Below are positions 23,865-37,259 of a DNA stretch of 64,000 nucleotides, piece after piece; position 1 is the first letter of the stretch; every line of letters starts with the position of its first letter. Source of the stretch: Pegea sp. RAD2-039. Its lineage: Eukaryota; Chordata; Thaliacea; Salpida; Salpidae. The notes under the pieces are model-generated. The model had not been told where the DNA came from. It made no database searches and worked only from the letters and a program-made list of their open reading frames with translations. Position numbers and translations under genes: made by a program. Location of the stretch: positions 868,001-932,000 of the forward strand of contig JAQGEQ010000003.1 of NCBI GenBank assembly GCA_034620365.1, given 5' to 3'.

Positions 23865-25691
23865 ATGTCTGATAATGAATCAGAAGTAGAAAGTACAAAT
23901 ACTGATGATGAAACTTTTCAAGATGATGATCAGCTTAAGCAAAAATCTGAAGATGAAGCAGAAGGAGATGGGGTAGCAGAAGAAGAAGTAGGTATTTTAA
24001 ACCTTGTGTCAATATTTTTAATTTATCTCTGTAGCAGAAAATCCCAGACAACCCATTAATTCAAGAGCATATTCCTGATTGTCTTTCACTTCTTTGTAAG
24101 ACTGGATCAGGACTTTCTCATGCTTATGTGAAATTTGATGCAAGGGAAAAGTAAGTAAAATATTTCATCTGTCTCAATCTTTTTCAATTATAATTAGCTA
24201 TCAGAATTTTTTTATATTTTGCTTTAGTTTTATTAAAAAAGTTTAATTTATTTTACAGAGATTTTACAAATATAGACATCTTGAAGCAGTTTATTCATTT
24301 AAGATATATTGATTTATCTATGAATTTATTGTGTGATATTTCAGTTCTTAATAATTTAAAACATCTACTGGTTCTTAAAATGGATAAAAATAATTTGACA
24401 AGTATAGAATTGGAACCATTACCATACCTACAAGTAACTTTATGATGCGTTTTACACCAAATTTTTTACCTTTCTTAAGATAAGTCATTTCTAAGTGGTA
24501 TAATTATAAATGTAAACATTTTTAAACTGTTTTATCACAGGTAGCTTCTTTCAATGATAATAAGATTGAAACTATTAATGGTTTTCATCATCCATTATTA
24601 GAAAAACTCAGTTTAAATTGTAAGTTTCATTTAACAAGAATGTTTAGATTAAAGAAGTATTAAGTTTCACTTACTGATATTTGTTTACAGCAAATAAGAT
24701 TAGTTCTATAAGCGAATTAAATGGAGATATTTTGACAAATTTAACATTCTTAGAGCTAAGAGGAAACAATATTACTTCTATAGAACAATTAAGAATACCT
24801 TCATTAAAAACATTATATTTGGTTTGTTGTTGATTAATTTAATGAAGTATTAAACTGTGATTGTTTGGGTATAGGCAGCTAACAGACTAACTAGCTTAAA
24901 TGGAATCGATCTGATGATAAACCTACAAATTCTTCATGTCAGAGATAATCAAATAAACGATTTGAGTCACTTTTCACAATCACTTGCTAATTTAACTTAT
25001 CTAAATTTAAGGTTAGTATTTTTATTTATAATATTGATACCTTTCCTTATTTCCTAAAGTAATACTTTTAATCTGTTAAAATTTTGTTTTCTATTCAAAT
25101 CTAACGATATTTTTAACTCCTAGAGGCAATGCAATAGAAGATTTTGATGAGATCAAACGATTAGAAATATTGCCTAGCTTACAACAGCTTGTTCTAGCTG
25201 GTAAGTTTTCTTATTAAAAGTTTGTTGCAGAAAAGTATTTGTTGAAAAAAATAAACAACTAGTAATGTACCTTGACGTAAAATTGTTGACCAGATTACCG
25301 TTGACTTATGCTAGAAACATCGACAAGTGTAGCTTGTTAGTGAAGAATCATAGAAAGTTACTTAAAATATCACTTTAATGTTTAATTATTCATTTCATTA
25401 AAAAACTAATATAAGCTGAAAGCTGTTTTAAAGTATTTGAATATCTTCTAGTATTCATCAATTTATTTTTTAGAAAATAAATGTTCAGAAGACGAAAATT
25501 ATCGAACTGAAGTTTTAATTATGATCCGAAAACTGGAAAGATTAGATAAAGAAAATTTCACTGAAGATGAGAGAGCAGATGCAGAAGACTTTTATGAGCA
25601 ACGCAGGCTAGAAGAAATAAACAAAGAGGAACATGGAGATAATGAGAATGATATTGACGACTCTTCTGATAAAGATGAAAATGCAGATTAA
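23865..25691 (+). CDS. LRRC23: LRRC23, radial-spoke leucine-rich repeat protein
   Basis: Eight exons (23865-23987, 24038-24150, 24259-24433, 24541-24619, 24691-24821, 24875-25011, 25124-25200, 25474-25691) encode about 350 residues (human LRRC23 has 343). An acidic N-terminus (MSDNESEVES) leads to LSLLCKTGSGLSHAYVKF, nearly identical to the vertebrate protein. About eight leucine-rich repeats follow (LRYIDLSMNLL, LELRGNNITSI, LHVRDNQIN, YLNLRGNAI), then an acidic charged tail. LRRC23 is a component of the third radial spoke head in motile cilia and sperm flagella, so its presence implies motile cilia. Exon 2 has a NAGNAG acceptor (TAGCAG at 24033-24037) that could add one Gln. AATAAA at 25690-25695 overlaps the stop codon. 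Confidence 0.95.
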
Positions 25692-26837
25692 TAAATTGTT
25701 TTGTAGAATTTTTTTTGGGTTTAATTAATTTAATCTGAATTATTCTGTGAAAACTTTTCATTGTTTTTTTATTCAACTTCTTGAACGGCTTTGTTAAATC
25801 TTTTATAAGCGTTTTCCACAATATTAAGAAGTTAAATTAAATCTATTCAAGAAAATACTACCAAATATAATCCATAATCTGAATAACCTTTTAATAGAAA
25901 TATATATTCTTGTTGCTTGGAGTCAGATTTATTTTTAAATTTACTTATTTCTCATATTTTTTCAAAACTATTTCGTAACTTTATTCAAATGTCTACATCT
26001 TTCTCTTTTGTTTGAATTTCTTTTAAACTTAAAACTGATAAATTATACTTAGTAAAATGTAGTATCATCATATCATTCTTAAAGTAGCTTAATCTAAGCT
26101 ACAGTGTTGCAAGATTTCAAATTTAATATTTTTGTTTCCTTAGTTTGTTGCTTGGTTTGATAAATGTAGGTCTTTCATCATTCAACCAGATTAGTCATGT
26201 GAAAAGATTAATTTATTATAACTAGTTGTAATTAGAACTTTACAAAAATCAGCTTGTCCAAATAAAACCAAAACTTTAATTAAAAGCTCTTGCTATAGGA
26301 TAACTTTTAGAAAATTTTAGAATATGCTTCTTTGTTCAAAAAAGAGCTCCATTAAAAATATTATAGATAAAATCACAGAATCAGACTTGCTTAAAAATTT
26401 TGTTTAATTGTTATTTATTTTGAAATGACATTAGCAGCTGGTTATTAAAGTTATTAATTTCAAATAGTATGAAATAACGTTTGCTTGCCATTAAATAATT
26501 GACCTTTCAACGAGTACTTTGTATCTTACTGAAATATTTCTGGGATATGATGAAATAATAAGTTCATTCATTTAATTTAGTAGTGAACAATATACATTTA
26601 ATTTTATTAACATATAAGAGATTATTAAAACACCAATGAATTAAATCAATGAATTAACATTATTCAGCATTAAAGCTATTATTAAAAAGCAGTTGAGTTA
26701 ACATTGCAGTTGTAACTAAAACCTTTTTTATTTATCAAATCAAAAGTTGCATATGTTTAAGATAGTTGAAATTGACAAGAAGTTACCAATAAAACTTAAA
26801 TATTATAACTAAATTTATTGTATCAATCTTAAACTTC
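25692..26837. other. Convergent intergenic region between LRRC23 (+) and CUB-EGF gene (-)
   Basis: Holds 3' UTRs from both sides. TTTATT at 26814-26819 (AATAAA on minus) lies about 20 bp past the CUB-EGF stop and is its likely poly(A) signal. Nothing else recognised. Confidence 0.55.
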
Positions 26838-29800
26838 TTAAGAACTCCGGTTAGCAGCTTCAAGAAGATCGACTTTATTTTGTAAATCAATCACCTAGAT
26901 ACAAAAAAAAAGTTGTTACAAAATAATTACGTAGTTTAGAAATGTTATAAATACCCAGAAATCAATTAAAATAAGTACATAAAGTGTAGAATACTTACAG
27001 TAGCTGTCAGACGCTTGATAGATTCAAATATTTCCTCGCCGGATAACTTGAACTCCATCAACTGATCAACAGTTGACTGCAGACTTCTAAACTCACTACA
27101 CTTTGGGCATACTGAAAGTTAATCTTGTTCAAGCAAGGAAAAAAGAGTTTAATATATCTTACTTGAGCAAGATGTATTATCTTCATTTAATTCAAAATTG
27201 TCTTGACAGCTGCAGTTGTAACTTCCTTCAAAATTATTACATTGTTGAGAGCAATTGCCATTATTAATTTCACATTCGTTTAAATCAATACACGTCAACG
27301 TTCCGTTCGCTGCAAAACCCTCGTGGCAGTTACATCTAAAAGAAGTTTCACTTTTAAATGACTTTAGGAAAAAAAAAGAAAATTCTTACGAGAAACTTCC
27401 TTCATTATTGATACAAGCGTGGGCACATCCACCATTATTCTTGGCACACTCATCAATATCTGCTCATAATAATAAAAACACCAGTTATTAAAGTCATGTA
27501 GAATAGTAGGTTTATCTAATGTATACGAAGTCAATTTTTTTCACGTGCCAAATTTAAAATACAACTTAAAATTTGAATGGCTTTAAAAATAAATCACGTT
27601 TAAGATTATATAATAATTAAAGGTTTTGTTACCTTCACAAGTTTTATTATCTTTTTTCACTCTGAAACCAGCTGGACAGTGGCAGAAGTACGAGCCAATT
27701 AAATTCAAACATCCATTAGAGCAACCTCCATTATTGATCAAACATTCATCAACATCTGAATTAAAGTTTATAAAATGAATGTATAAAATCGGATATGCAT
27801 TTAACTGGTGATTTGCCTACCTGTACAAGTATAACCATCGTCATTTAAAGTGTAACCAGGTGTACATGTACACGTATGGTTTCCAATCTCGTTTAAACAA
27901 ACTTGTTCGCAATTATCAAGTCCTTCAGCACATTCATCAACATCTACGATGTAAGAATAGTAATTTAAAAACCTCATCATCTGTTTCATTAATTTAGATT
28001 ATATATTAAAATGAATCTAACAACTGTTCAACTTTATTAAATTCTGATTAAATTTAAAACAGCCAAAAAGATTTTATTGTACCTAATCAAAGTATTAACT
28101 ATAAATTGATTTGAAAAAAATTAAAACAGGAATTATGCTGAGAATTATAAAACATTAAAATTAAGGTTTTAGCAGTATGTAAACAAGCTTTTACTTTGAG
28201 AGATTAAAAAATCGGTACAGCTACAAGTTTTATTTAAGTATTACTGAAACTGCTTTAAATAAAAGAAAATTACTTGCAAACCTATTACATCAAATGATTT
28301 GTTAAAAAACAACTTACCTGAGCAATTACGCTTATCAGCCAGCAAATAGTAGCCTTCGTCACAATCGCAGTCAAACGACCCGATCTTATTAACGCACCTA
28401 TGCTGACATGGGTTAGTATCACATTCGTTTATATCTTGAAGAAATTACAAAGTAGTGACTTGTGTTATTTCAATATTTAGTATAACTTACCAACACACAT
28501 ATCATCAATTTGAGCATAACCAACTTCACATTTGCAATTATAGCTACCAGGTGTGTTTACACATATTTGAACACAAATATCTGTATCAGAACACTCATCA
28601 ATATCTACACATTCAGTTCCATTCACTACATTATATCCATCAGGACATGAACAAGTATATCCTCCAAGTGTATTTGTACACTCGCTGCTCTATAAAAACA
28701 TCTTTCAAATAACTTCAAAACAGTTTGAGCTTCAAATTGTGATGAAATATTTTTGTCATAAATGAACTCTATAATTTTAAAATAAACCTGCTAATAAACA
28801 GTTATTACATAGAGTAGAAGGTCTTACATAACATTTATTAAATATTGGCATAGAGAGTTTAGAATATAATTTTTAAACTTTTGTTTTAAGATAAAGAAAG
28901 TACTTCATGAGAAGTGCATGGGTTGGTTGTACATTCATCAATATCTTCACAATTACCAGCATCATTAAAAATGTATCCATTGTAACACCTATCAAATAAA
29001 AGAGTTAAAAAAAGTGAAGTGTTTTGTTGTTGCAGAATATATCTAACTATAGAATTTATAAAGGTTTTATATAAATACTAATAAGCATAAACTTATCGAT
29101 TTTCTACCTTAAACGTTTTCTTGCTGACAAATTAGTCTCAGAATATTGCACACTTACTCGCAATGGTAACTACCAGGGGTATTCACACAAGCTTGCTTGC
29201 AATTTGATTCCAAGCACTCGTCGATATCCTGAAGAAAGTAATAATAAAACTAATCTACTTTTGGGAAAGACAAAAAGCTTTTTATAAACTTTAAAAATAA
29301 TTCAAATTGAAGTACAAACGTGGCAAGCCATCAAGTCAGCAGATAACTCATAACCGAACATACAACTGCATTCAAATGAGCCTTGCAGATTTTCACAATA
29401 ATGTTGGCAAGGTCCATTTCCATTATTCGGTTTACACTCATCTGAAATCAATATTAATTTGAGACATCTACTTCATTTACCGTGAATATAACTCACTAAT
29501 ATCTTCACAGACACTTGAACCATTGAAAGGTGGTACGAAACCTTCTTCACAAGCGCATTTAAAGTTTCCAGGCAGATTTACACATAACTAACAAATATAA
29601 TTGAAGGTTGGTATAGGAATAAGTATTTTCAAACTTATACCGACCTGTGTACAGCCACCATTTTTCGTTGAGCACTCATTGATATCAGTGCAATTTGTAC
29701 CGTAATCTGCAGTGTCGTATCCTTCGGGACATTGGCAGTCATATCCACCAGGATAATTAGTACAACTAAGACACACAGCAGGAGCAAGATCTGTTTGATG

Positions 29801-32166
29801 ATTATAATTACATTAAAGTTAAGGTTAGTTTAGTCAATTTAAAATTGGATGAAATACTGTCATATAAACTACAACAAAATTGATTACTACTTACTTTCAT
29901 TACATTCATCTACATCAACACATTCTCCAGCAATATTTTCATCAACTTTAAATCCTTCCTCACAATAACACTCCCAGCTTCCGACTGTGTCTCTACATCT
30001 GTAAGAGCATCCATCTTCGTATTGAGGACATTCTATGAGATCTAGAATATATGTGTAAATCAGTCTACTCATAATTTTCAACTCTTTGCTTTAAATTAAA
30101 AATAAATATAATTTAGAAATCACTAACCTTCACATGATCTTGCGTTGTCAGAAAGCTGATAGCCTGACCCACATCCACAAAAGTAACTGCCTGGCTGGTT
30201 ATGACAAACTTGCTCACAAGTATTTTGGTGGTCAGGGTCGACACTGTTGCATTCATCAATATCTGAATTCACATTTTAAAGAAATGACTGAATAATTGAA
30301 GTAATATTTTCAACAATCTAACCTGTGCAGTTGTGTTTGTCCGCCATTAGTTTGTACCCTAAGTGACAAGCGCAGATGTACGAGGCAGACCCAACTGGCT
30401 GACAAATCTGTTCACAGCCTCCATTATTTTCCATGCAAGTCATATCTTAAATTTTAATATTATTTTAGAGATTTTTTGTGTATCTATAGAAAAAATCTAA
30501 AAAAGTAGTTTAAGTTGCAACTAACCACTGCAAGTGACTCCATCAGGTGCTAGACTGAATCCTTTACTTGTACATGAGCAAATGAATGAGCCAGGAGTAT
30601 TGGTACAGACTTCGCTACAAGGACTACTCTGACACTCGTTGATATCTGATGAAGTAATTTAGTTTCCATCAAAAGTGTTAACAAATAAATTATTCAAATT
30701 AAAGATGATTAAATGACAAAATATTTTGATAGAATATCGAACAAAACATTTCACTTATGAAAACTTTTAAAGATTAACCTTGACAAAGAACTCCATTGTC
30801 ATCTATATAGTAACCGTCTGGACAAGTGCATTTGACTTTTCCTTTCGCGATGTCCACACAGTCTCGGTCACAGCCTCCGTTGTCATCCGAGCAAGAAGCT
30901 TGGTACAGAAAAGATAAACTTTACTTTATTATCTAAGATGTAATTTTCTATAAAAATTAGAACAACACTTCAAACACTCAAGGGCGTTGTGAGACTCGAC
31001 GGAATTCAATCTTACTTGTAGTCTTGTATTCAATATTAAATCCTGTCCTAGAAACCGATTCGTCCGATACAAAGTGAAGATTTACTTCTGTTCCGTTATA
31101 TAGAGCCTTGAAAACAGGCTTGTTGCCGCATATTCGCTGACTATATTTGCTTTTCTTTCCACTGGAAATTTCTAGATAGTCGAACTCACAGTTGTCAGAT
31201 TCTTCAACACTAAATAACACCATTTCAACTTTTATAATTTTAAACGTAGCACTTGTTTAAGAATACAGAAATTATTTCTTAAATTAAACTCTAGCTGCTT
31301 TATTTAAAAAAGCTAAGCATCAAATCAAAAAGTCAAATGTTTGCTGGAATGTTTTGTTGGACTAACTTAAAGTAGGTAAACGTAAAAAGAATCTGTGATC
31401 CGTCTGTGGGTTGAACATGATAGTTACAATCTGTCATATCAGGATAGTTAGAAGGGTAGCCAGGTGAATTGATTACTCCACTTGTGGTTGAAAAACTGCT
31501 TGAACAACCTAGACATCATACAATCTAATCACTTCTACCAGCTTACCACAAACTTACTCACCAACTGAATACTCTAACCGAAAACCCATTTCATTAACTG
31601 TATGATCACTTGCAAACTGAATTGTAACAAATCTTCCTGAGCTTGTAAACATTGGTGGTTTGTTGAAACCACAGTATTTCCCGATAAGCTCTGATTGGTC
31701 TGATGGCCCATCATAAATAGCAACATAATCAAACCTAAAAATGATTAAAAAATTAGCAAAAAACCAACCCCAGAAAATTTCGGACTAACTTGCAGGAGAC
31801 ATGTTCTTCTAAGCGAAAGACTTTGAATTCAATCGTGATATGATTCGAAGAACTAGGAGTTTGAATTACGTAGTTACATGAAGATGAATGAGCATAGTTG
31901 TTAGGGTAACCAGGGGAATCAATTTTTTCTGATTGGGCGTTTAGGGCTGTGATATGCCGATCACAATCCGAACTACTTGGAAAAGACTCAACCAAAGCTG
32001 TCAAGATGGTTTAGTAGTAAAAATTGATTGCTTATAAGTTATTGATTTTATGAAAGTTATGAAAATGATTTTAAAGGAAATGAAATAATAAATATTAGCA
32101 AAAAACAAAACTGTACTCACCCAAATTTACAAGTACACACACTCCAAAGATTATAGTTGGTCTCAT
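26838..32166 (-). CDS. Secreted CUB-CUB-(EGF)16 protein with short C-terminal coiled coil
   Basis: Twenty-three exons, from 32121-32166 (signal peptide, [15 protein letters not shown]) to 26838-26894 (stop), total 2898 nt, 965 residues. Two CUB domains come from 31790-31997 + 31562-31734 and 31367-31508 + 31016-31209, each with SPGYP(S/N)NY. Sixteen EGF modules follow. Exons are 30779-30898, 30526-30645, 30323-30445, 30128-30262, 29895-30041, 29645-29790, 29497-29587, 29320-29441, 29158-29228, 28904-28988, 28491-28689, 28318-28434, 27821-27943, 27633-27755, 27390-27459 and 27163-27335. Most modules begin with the calcium-binding consensus D(I/V)(D/N)EC, and many are single phase-1 exons, the classic shuffled arrangement. 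The tail (26999-27111 and the last exon) has CPKC, then a heptad-like helix ([21 protein letters not shown]) suggesting oligomerisation. No protease, transmembrane or ZP domain is seen. Probably an extracellular matrix or secreted adhesion protein; I do not recognise this exact architecture as a named gene. Confidence 0.9.
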
Positions 32167-34362
32167 TTTGACTTTTGCTGAGCTACAAAAATCTTAAAAT
32201 CTGTTGATAAATTCATTTATGATCAATTTTAAGTTTATTTGACAAATGATATATGATGATAGTAATGGATATTAAAACTCTAATGTAACTGAACAACAAA
32301 ATTTTCTTTAAGTTTATAAATAAAACTTTCTATTTGACTCTACTAAGTAATAGCTTAGAGGCTATAGTTACATTTAAAAGTTTATATAGCTTCAAGTAAA
32401 ATCAATGAATTAGCTTGATATATAAGATAAGCACCAGTAAATAAAATTCAAAATTAGATTCGCTTACTTCTAGTAGTGTATAGCAAAGCCTACCTTGATG
32501 GAATAATTATGGTTCTCACTAAAAAAATTAAGTTAAAATATAAAATCCTTGTGACTACAGGTAATAAAAAAATTCACTGAATGCAATTCAGGAAACCGAA
32601 ACTAAATCAAATGTGAAGAAAACAAGCTTGTTTAAAAATCAAGATAACCAAATATAGTATGAAAAGCAAAATTAAATGTTAGTCACAAAATAAATGTAAA
32701 ATAATTTAAAATAAAGAACTAATTTTGTTTAAAATAACTTTCACAGATTCTAACTTTAAACTAATCAATAATATTACAAGTTAATAGAACTTTTGCTGTA
32801 TTCTCTGTATAAGGTTATTTCTTAAATCTTTTTTTCTATTTCTACAACAGAAAAAATAAACAATAAATCTTAATTGAATGTTTTCATTTATAAAACAACA
32901 AAATATGTACAGATATTTTTCTTCCATGATTTACTTAGAAAACAAAAGCACCTTGCTAACTATTATTTTGGTTGAAAAAGTATTGATAAACTACTAAACT
33001 AATCTGTTAAATAGTTAATATCAATTAGTAAAAAGAGAGATATAAAGAAGTTTTAAAATCACTTTTTTCGTTTTTGTGTAGATAATTAAACATTATATAT
33101 AATGCTTAACAAAAGCACCTTACAAGCATATGTAAACATTAACAAAATATTTAATTGTTGCTGTTCAGTTGTTGAAAGAAATGTTGTGAAAATTATTATT
33201 ACTGAGATGAAATAAGTAAAATTTTCAACTTATTTATGAGTAATTACAGCTTGTAAAAGACAACCTGCTTGTTACCATCTAGCACCAACAATCTAATCGA
33301 GAACATATGACGCAATAGACTATATCCGATTTGCAACAAAAAAATTACCTTGGAAAAATTCAAATTTGAATAAGAATTATTGTTGGAAACTTTTTGTTCA
33401 ATTTGTCGCCAATTTTAGAATTTAAAAATTAGAACTTAAGATATAGTTTGAGTTAATTGCTTAAAACGGCATTTACTAATAAATGCAGTTTTTGATAGTT
33501 CACTTGTTATACTTTTTCCCACCTTGATATATTTTATTTTGAAATTTTAACCAACTGCTTTATTTGTAAATAGTAATATTTGTAACGTTTTATTTGTAAA
33601 TAGTTTGCTAATTTATTGTTTAATTAACAGTACAAAAAAGTTGTTATAAAGAACCATGACTATTTTATTGAGTTACACTTTTAAAAAGTTTAATTAATTT
33701 CAGCTTAACACATTTTGATAACACATTTTACTATTTCCTTTTTCAAATAACAAAAAGCCTAAATAAATGAAACCAAAAATTTAAAAATCCTTTTTCTTTG
33801 ATCGATTCATTTAAATATTATTAATATTATTTATATTGCCTCCAAAAGTAAACAAACAAAATTTTAAAAAATCTTTACACTATCTCATACAAATACTTTT
33901 AAATTGAAATTTTAGCAACTTTTGTTAAGCTAGGAAATGTAAACTCCCTAATTTTTATCAGTATTTTCAAGCTACTTATCGACCTTTACTTGATATCAAA
34001 GTCATTTATCTTTAGATAAATAATATTTGCAGATTATGAAGCAAAAACACAAACAACAACAAATCAGCGAAAAACAAAGTATTTTTAGTTTAATCAAAGA
34101 AATATTCTGAATATTCGAAGCTTTAGCTGATAGAAAACTCAACTAGTTTTGTATATTTAATATTCCTAAGGATAATCATTTTCAAAAAGAATAGTTTTTG
34201 GCGTTTTCAGTAACAGGTTTATTGAAATACGTTTACAAACAGTGCGATAGAATCTTTCACATATTGATTATTTGACTTATTTCTTTCAAAACAAAAACAT
34301 TGATTTATCTTATCAATATTTAACAAATGTACAATAGTTGATTATGATGAATTTTTGCAATC
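32167..34362. other. AT-rich intergenic region upstream of the CUB-EGF gene
   Basis: No coding exon, repeat or RNA gene recognised in 2.2 kb. TTTATT at 34218-34223 (AATAAA on minus) may end the next transcript. Confidence 0.5.
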
Positions 34363-35377
34363 CTATTTCATAAATGTGTAAGTGGGTGAAGTAGCAACAG
34401 CTGGTCTCCATGTTGGACGTACTAATTTATGACTGAACGCTTGTATCCTTTTTAAATCTTCTGCTGATATTGAGCGATATGGCATCAAAGAGACTTTAGT
34501 TTTTGAATCATTATTAGTTTGATTGACTTGATTTACTTGCTCATTCAGTTTTTTACCGAAAATATGCTGGGTACGCTTTCTTTTAGCCAAAGAATGAGCT
34601 TTCTTTTTCAACTGCATCTCTCGAATTTTTTCTTCTTCTTTTAACTTCAACAAAGCAATTCTAGATGTGACGTCACCAAAGGTTTCAAGATTTCCCGATT
34701 TGTTATTTGATTGCATGGGGTCACTTCCATCTGAAAGTCGTCTAGCAAATGCTCTCCTGTTCATCAACGCCTCATATCGCCCTACTTTTCTTTCACAAGG
34801 ACGACATTTTGCCTTTAGTTCAGATAGAGGTGACTTTTGTGTAGAGACCTCACGTGTTTCCATTGGTAGTAAAACATTGTCTAGCTTAAGTGGCTTACAA
34901 GTTGTCCCCTTAACTAGTTTGATTTTATTAGCCATGCGGTTTGGCATCTTCCAGCCTTTTAGTTTTTTTGCTTCAATAAATCTTTCTAGTTTCATTGCTT
35001 CATCTGAATAAAAAATTAAATTCATCAATAATTAAAAATTAAATAATTTGGCAAAATTTTATGTCTATGTTTGCAGCTCTAACTAACATTTTTTTAGATG
35101 TATTTAAGAAGTAATACTAATCATAAGTTCTTGCAGTCAAATCAAGCAAAATCATTGCATATCTCTTAAAAAGATTATTTGAATTACAAGTTTCAAAAAA
35201 TATATTAATTTAATCTATAAACAATCTAATTTCAAATCTTTTTTTACATTTTCTTACAAGTATACCTCAAATCTAGTAATATTGCAAAAAAATTTCAAAT
35301 TTTAAGTGTTTATTATAACTAAAGGTTGTAATAGACTTACCAATATAATAATCGACTAATGTAATAAGGTTAGCCAT
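34363..35377 (-). CDS. Unrecognised basic protein, 225 aa; last exon possibly shared with SPACA9
   Basis: Exon 35341-35377 (MANLITLVDYYI, phase 1 donor GTAAGT) joins exon 34363-35003 in frame to give 225 residues. I do not recognise the family. The protein is rich in Lys/Arg, with short motifs (FIEAKKLKGWKMP, CRPCERKVGRYEALMNRR), a charged helical stretch (LLKLKEEEKIREMQLKKK, about 140-157) and a C-terminus ending TSPTYTFMK. No membrane segment or signal peptide is seen. The phase-1 acceptor at 35003 also fits the phase-1 donor of the SPACA9-like gene just upstream (35876). The large exon could therefore be a 3' exon of that gene, with 35341-35377 an alternative first exon. No acceptor precedes 35377, which supports it being a first exon. 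Confidence 0.7.
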
Positions 35378-35849
35378 GTTGAGCAAAGGCGTATTTATGA
35401 AGAAAAGATCAGAAAAAGGAACAAAGTTTAGCAAGGTCAACTTATTAGTCATTAACTTCTAAAGTTTTCTTGCATAAGTAATTGTTTTTACTGTTTCTTA
35501 CGTCATAATACCATTTATGTATCGAATCGAATGATATGAAAATGATGATTCGTAAATAACTAAGTTATTAAAAATATTAATATAATAAAGTTTAACATAA
35601 AAGTGATGTCTATAGCTGTTACTATTAATAAACATTCACAGATTATCAACCAAAAAGCTTTTTAACAAAAAAAATTGTACAAGTCAAGTTGTTAGACCAC
35701 GTCAACTGATTTGAATTAAATATATGTGCCTTAAATGGGACTTAAACCAGCTTTGCAGTTATCTAAAATAAAAATTTTTGGCTCACAAGAAAAAGGTTAC
35801 TGAATTTATAGAAAGAATTTTTAAATATAAATCAGTTTTAAAATATATT
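35378..35849. other. Short spacer between SPACA9-like exons and the 225-aa gene
   Basis: If the two models are separate genes this holds a promoter; if they are one locus it is intronic. No further exon seen. Confidence 0.5.
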
Positions 35850-37259
35850 CTAAATTCTAAACATAGAAATCTTACTTTCATTATATTGGCTTAATCTTCC
35901 CAAATTCTCCGAAATTGTAAACTTATTCCATTTTTGCTTGTATGATTTAGTACCTTTAATAATTTCAAGACATTTGTTTGCACAGTTGATAGCGATTGGT
36001 AGAACTGAAATAATTCCACTAAATTTTGTATGAGCATCGTAATTAGGAAGTTTTAGAATATAAGGTGTTGAATACGGTGAGTTCAGGCGACTAATATCCT
36101 TTAAAAAGTTTAAATTTATATTTTGTGTCAGTAATTATCAGCTATTAATAGTTACTGAAAATAATATTGCAAAAAAAGAGAACTTAATAAAAAACCGTCA
36201 ACAAACTTGAACTGGGTCCAACGCCTTCTTCCATGTTAAGAAAGTATCATTGATGTCTTCATCGTCATTTGCTAATAGTTTTAATTTTTGACGAAAAGTG
36301 TTTAAGTCTGTAACTAATTCAAGAAATAGAAAACAAATTCTTCTATCAACTTTATTATCTGCTACATATTTCAAGTAATGTTCCACCTAAAGTGAATCAA
36401 ATAAATATAAGATGAACTAGAAATCATTCTGTGTTTGTATTTTTTCTACCTGATAAATACATTTAATGCATTTAGTAGCTGGGCTTATATCAACGCGACA
36501 TTTCTTAAGGACAGAAATAAAGCTTTCAGTTTGTGACATAAAATGATTGAAACGGCTCAATAACTTATTATATTCTTTTTGGGTTTCTTTCATCATTACC
36601 TAAATAAACATTTAAAACAATATTGTGATGTTTATATAATAAGTCATTTATTTTTATCAAGTCAATCACCAAATTATCAATTTTAACTTATTTAATCTCT
36701 TAATTTTGATTGTAAAGCGGCAGTAGTTTCAACTTAGAAATAAAAAGTAACAAAATATATATGGTAGGTTAGTATGTAAAATATTCAGTCATAACATATT
36801 TTGTAAAAACAAAAATGTTATAAATGTAACTAAATCTCTGCAGGCATTTACAGTTTAAATTATACTGTGAACTATTTTTGGACTGATTAAATATTGTTAC
36901 TATTAACATAATAATTTTGTAATATATTTCCAACTTATATTCAGAAATCTCACCATTTTACTGTCTCCTATAACAGTCTGAAAAACAAAACAAAGTTTGA
37001 AGCAAACATCATTTCAGGTAGAAAGTAATTTATAATTAGAACTAAAAGAAAGTGTTTCTAAGGATACTATTAATCAACAACTAGATAACATTTAACTTAT
37101 ATAGCTTAAATAATGTCAAACTAAGGAATACTAAATTTAGAAATCTTAGTCCATGCTTTTTTTATTATTTCTCAGGAAAGTGTAAAAAAGTTCACTAACT
37201 TGAAACATTTTGTTCAATGCACTTAAGAAACGTCTATCTGATTCTCCATTAAGCATCAT
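35850..37259 (-). CDS. SPACA9: SPACA9-like ciliary microtubule-associated protein
   Basis: Exons are 37200-37259, 36954-36977 (a 24-nt microexon, 8 codons), 36450-36599, 36207-36386 and 35876-36098. The last continues to a stop at 35850-35852 if its donor is not used, giving about 220 residues (human SPACA9 is 222). The best match is VEHYLKYVADNKVDRRICFL against the SPACA9 VQSYMEHYCNSSTDRR region. Supporting it are a C-terminal SGIISVLPIAINCANKCLE against the SPACA9 YGGVVSLIPLILDLMKEW segment and an N-terminal helical ETQKEYNKLLSRFNHFM. SPACA9 is known as a microtubule inner protein of cilia and sperm axonemes. The terminal exon has a good donor (AAA|GTAAGA), so an isoform splicing into 34363-35003 is plausible. 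Similarity is moderate but runs the length of the protein. Confidence 0.82.

Noticed and set aside
28455-28712. 85-aa plus-strand ORF rich in His/Tyr/Gln
   Set aside because: Antisense of two EGF modules of the CUB-EGF gene.
34667-35011. 114-aa plus-strand ORF
   Set aside because: Antisense of the 225-aa protein's large exon, which has proper splice joins.
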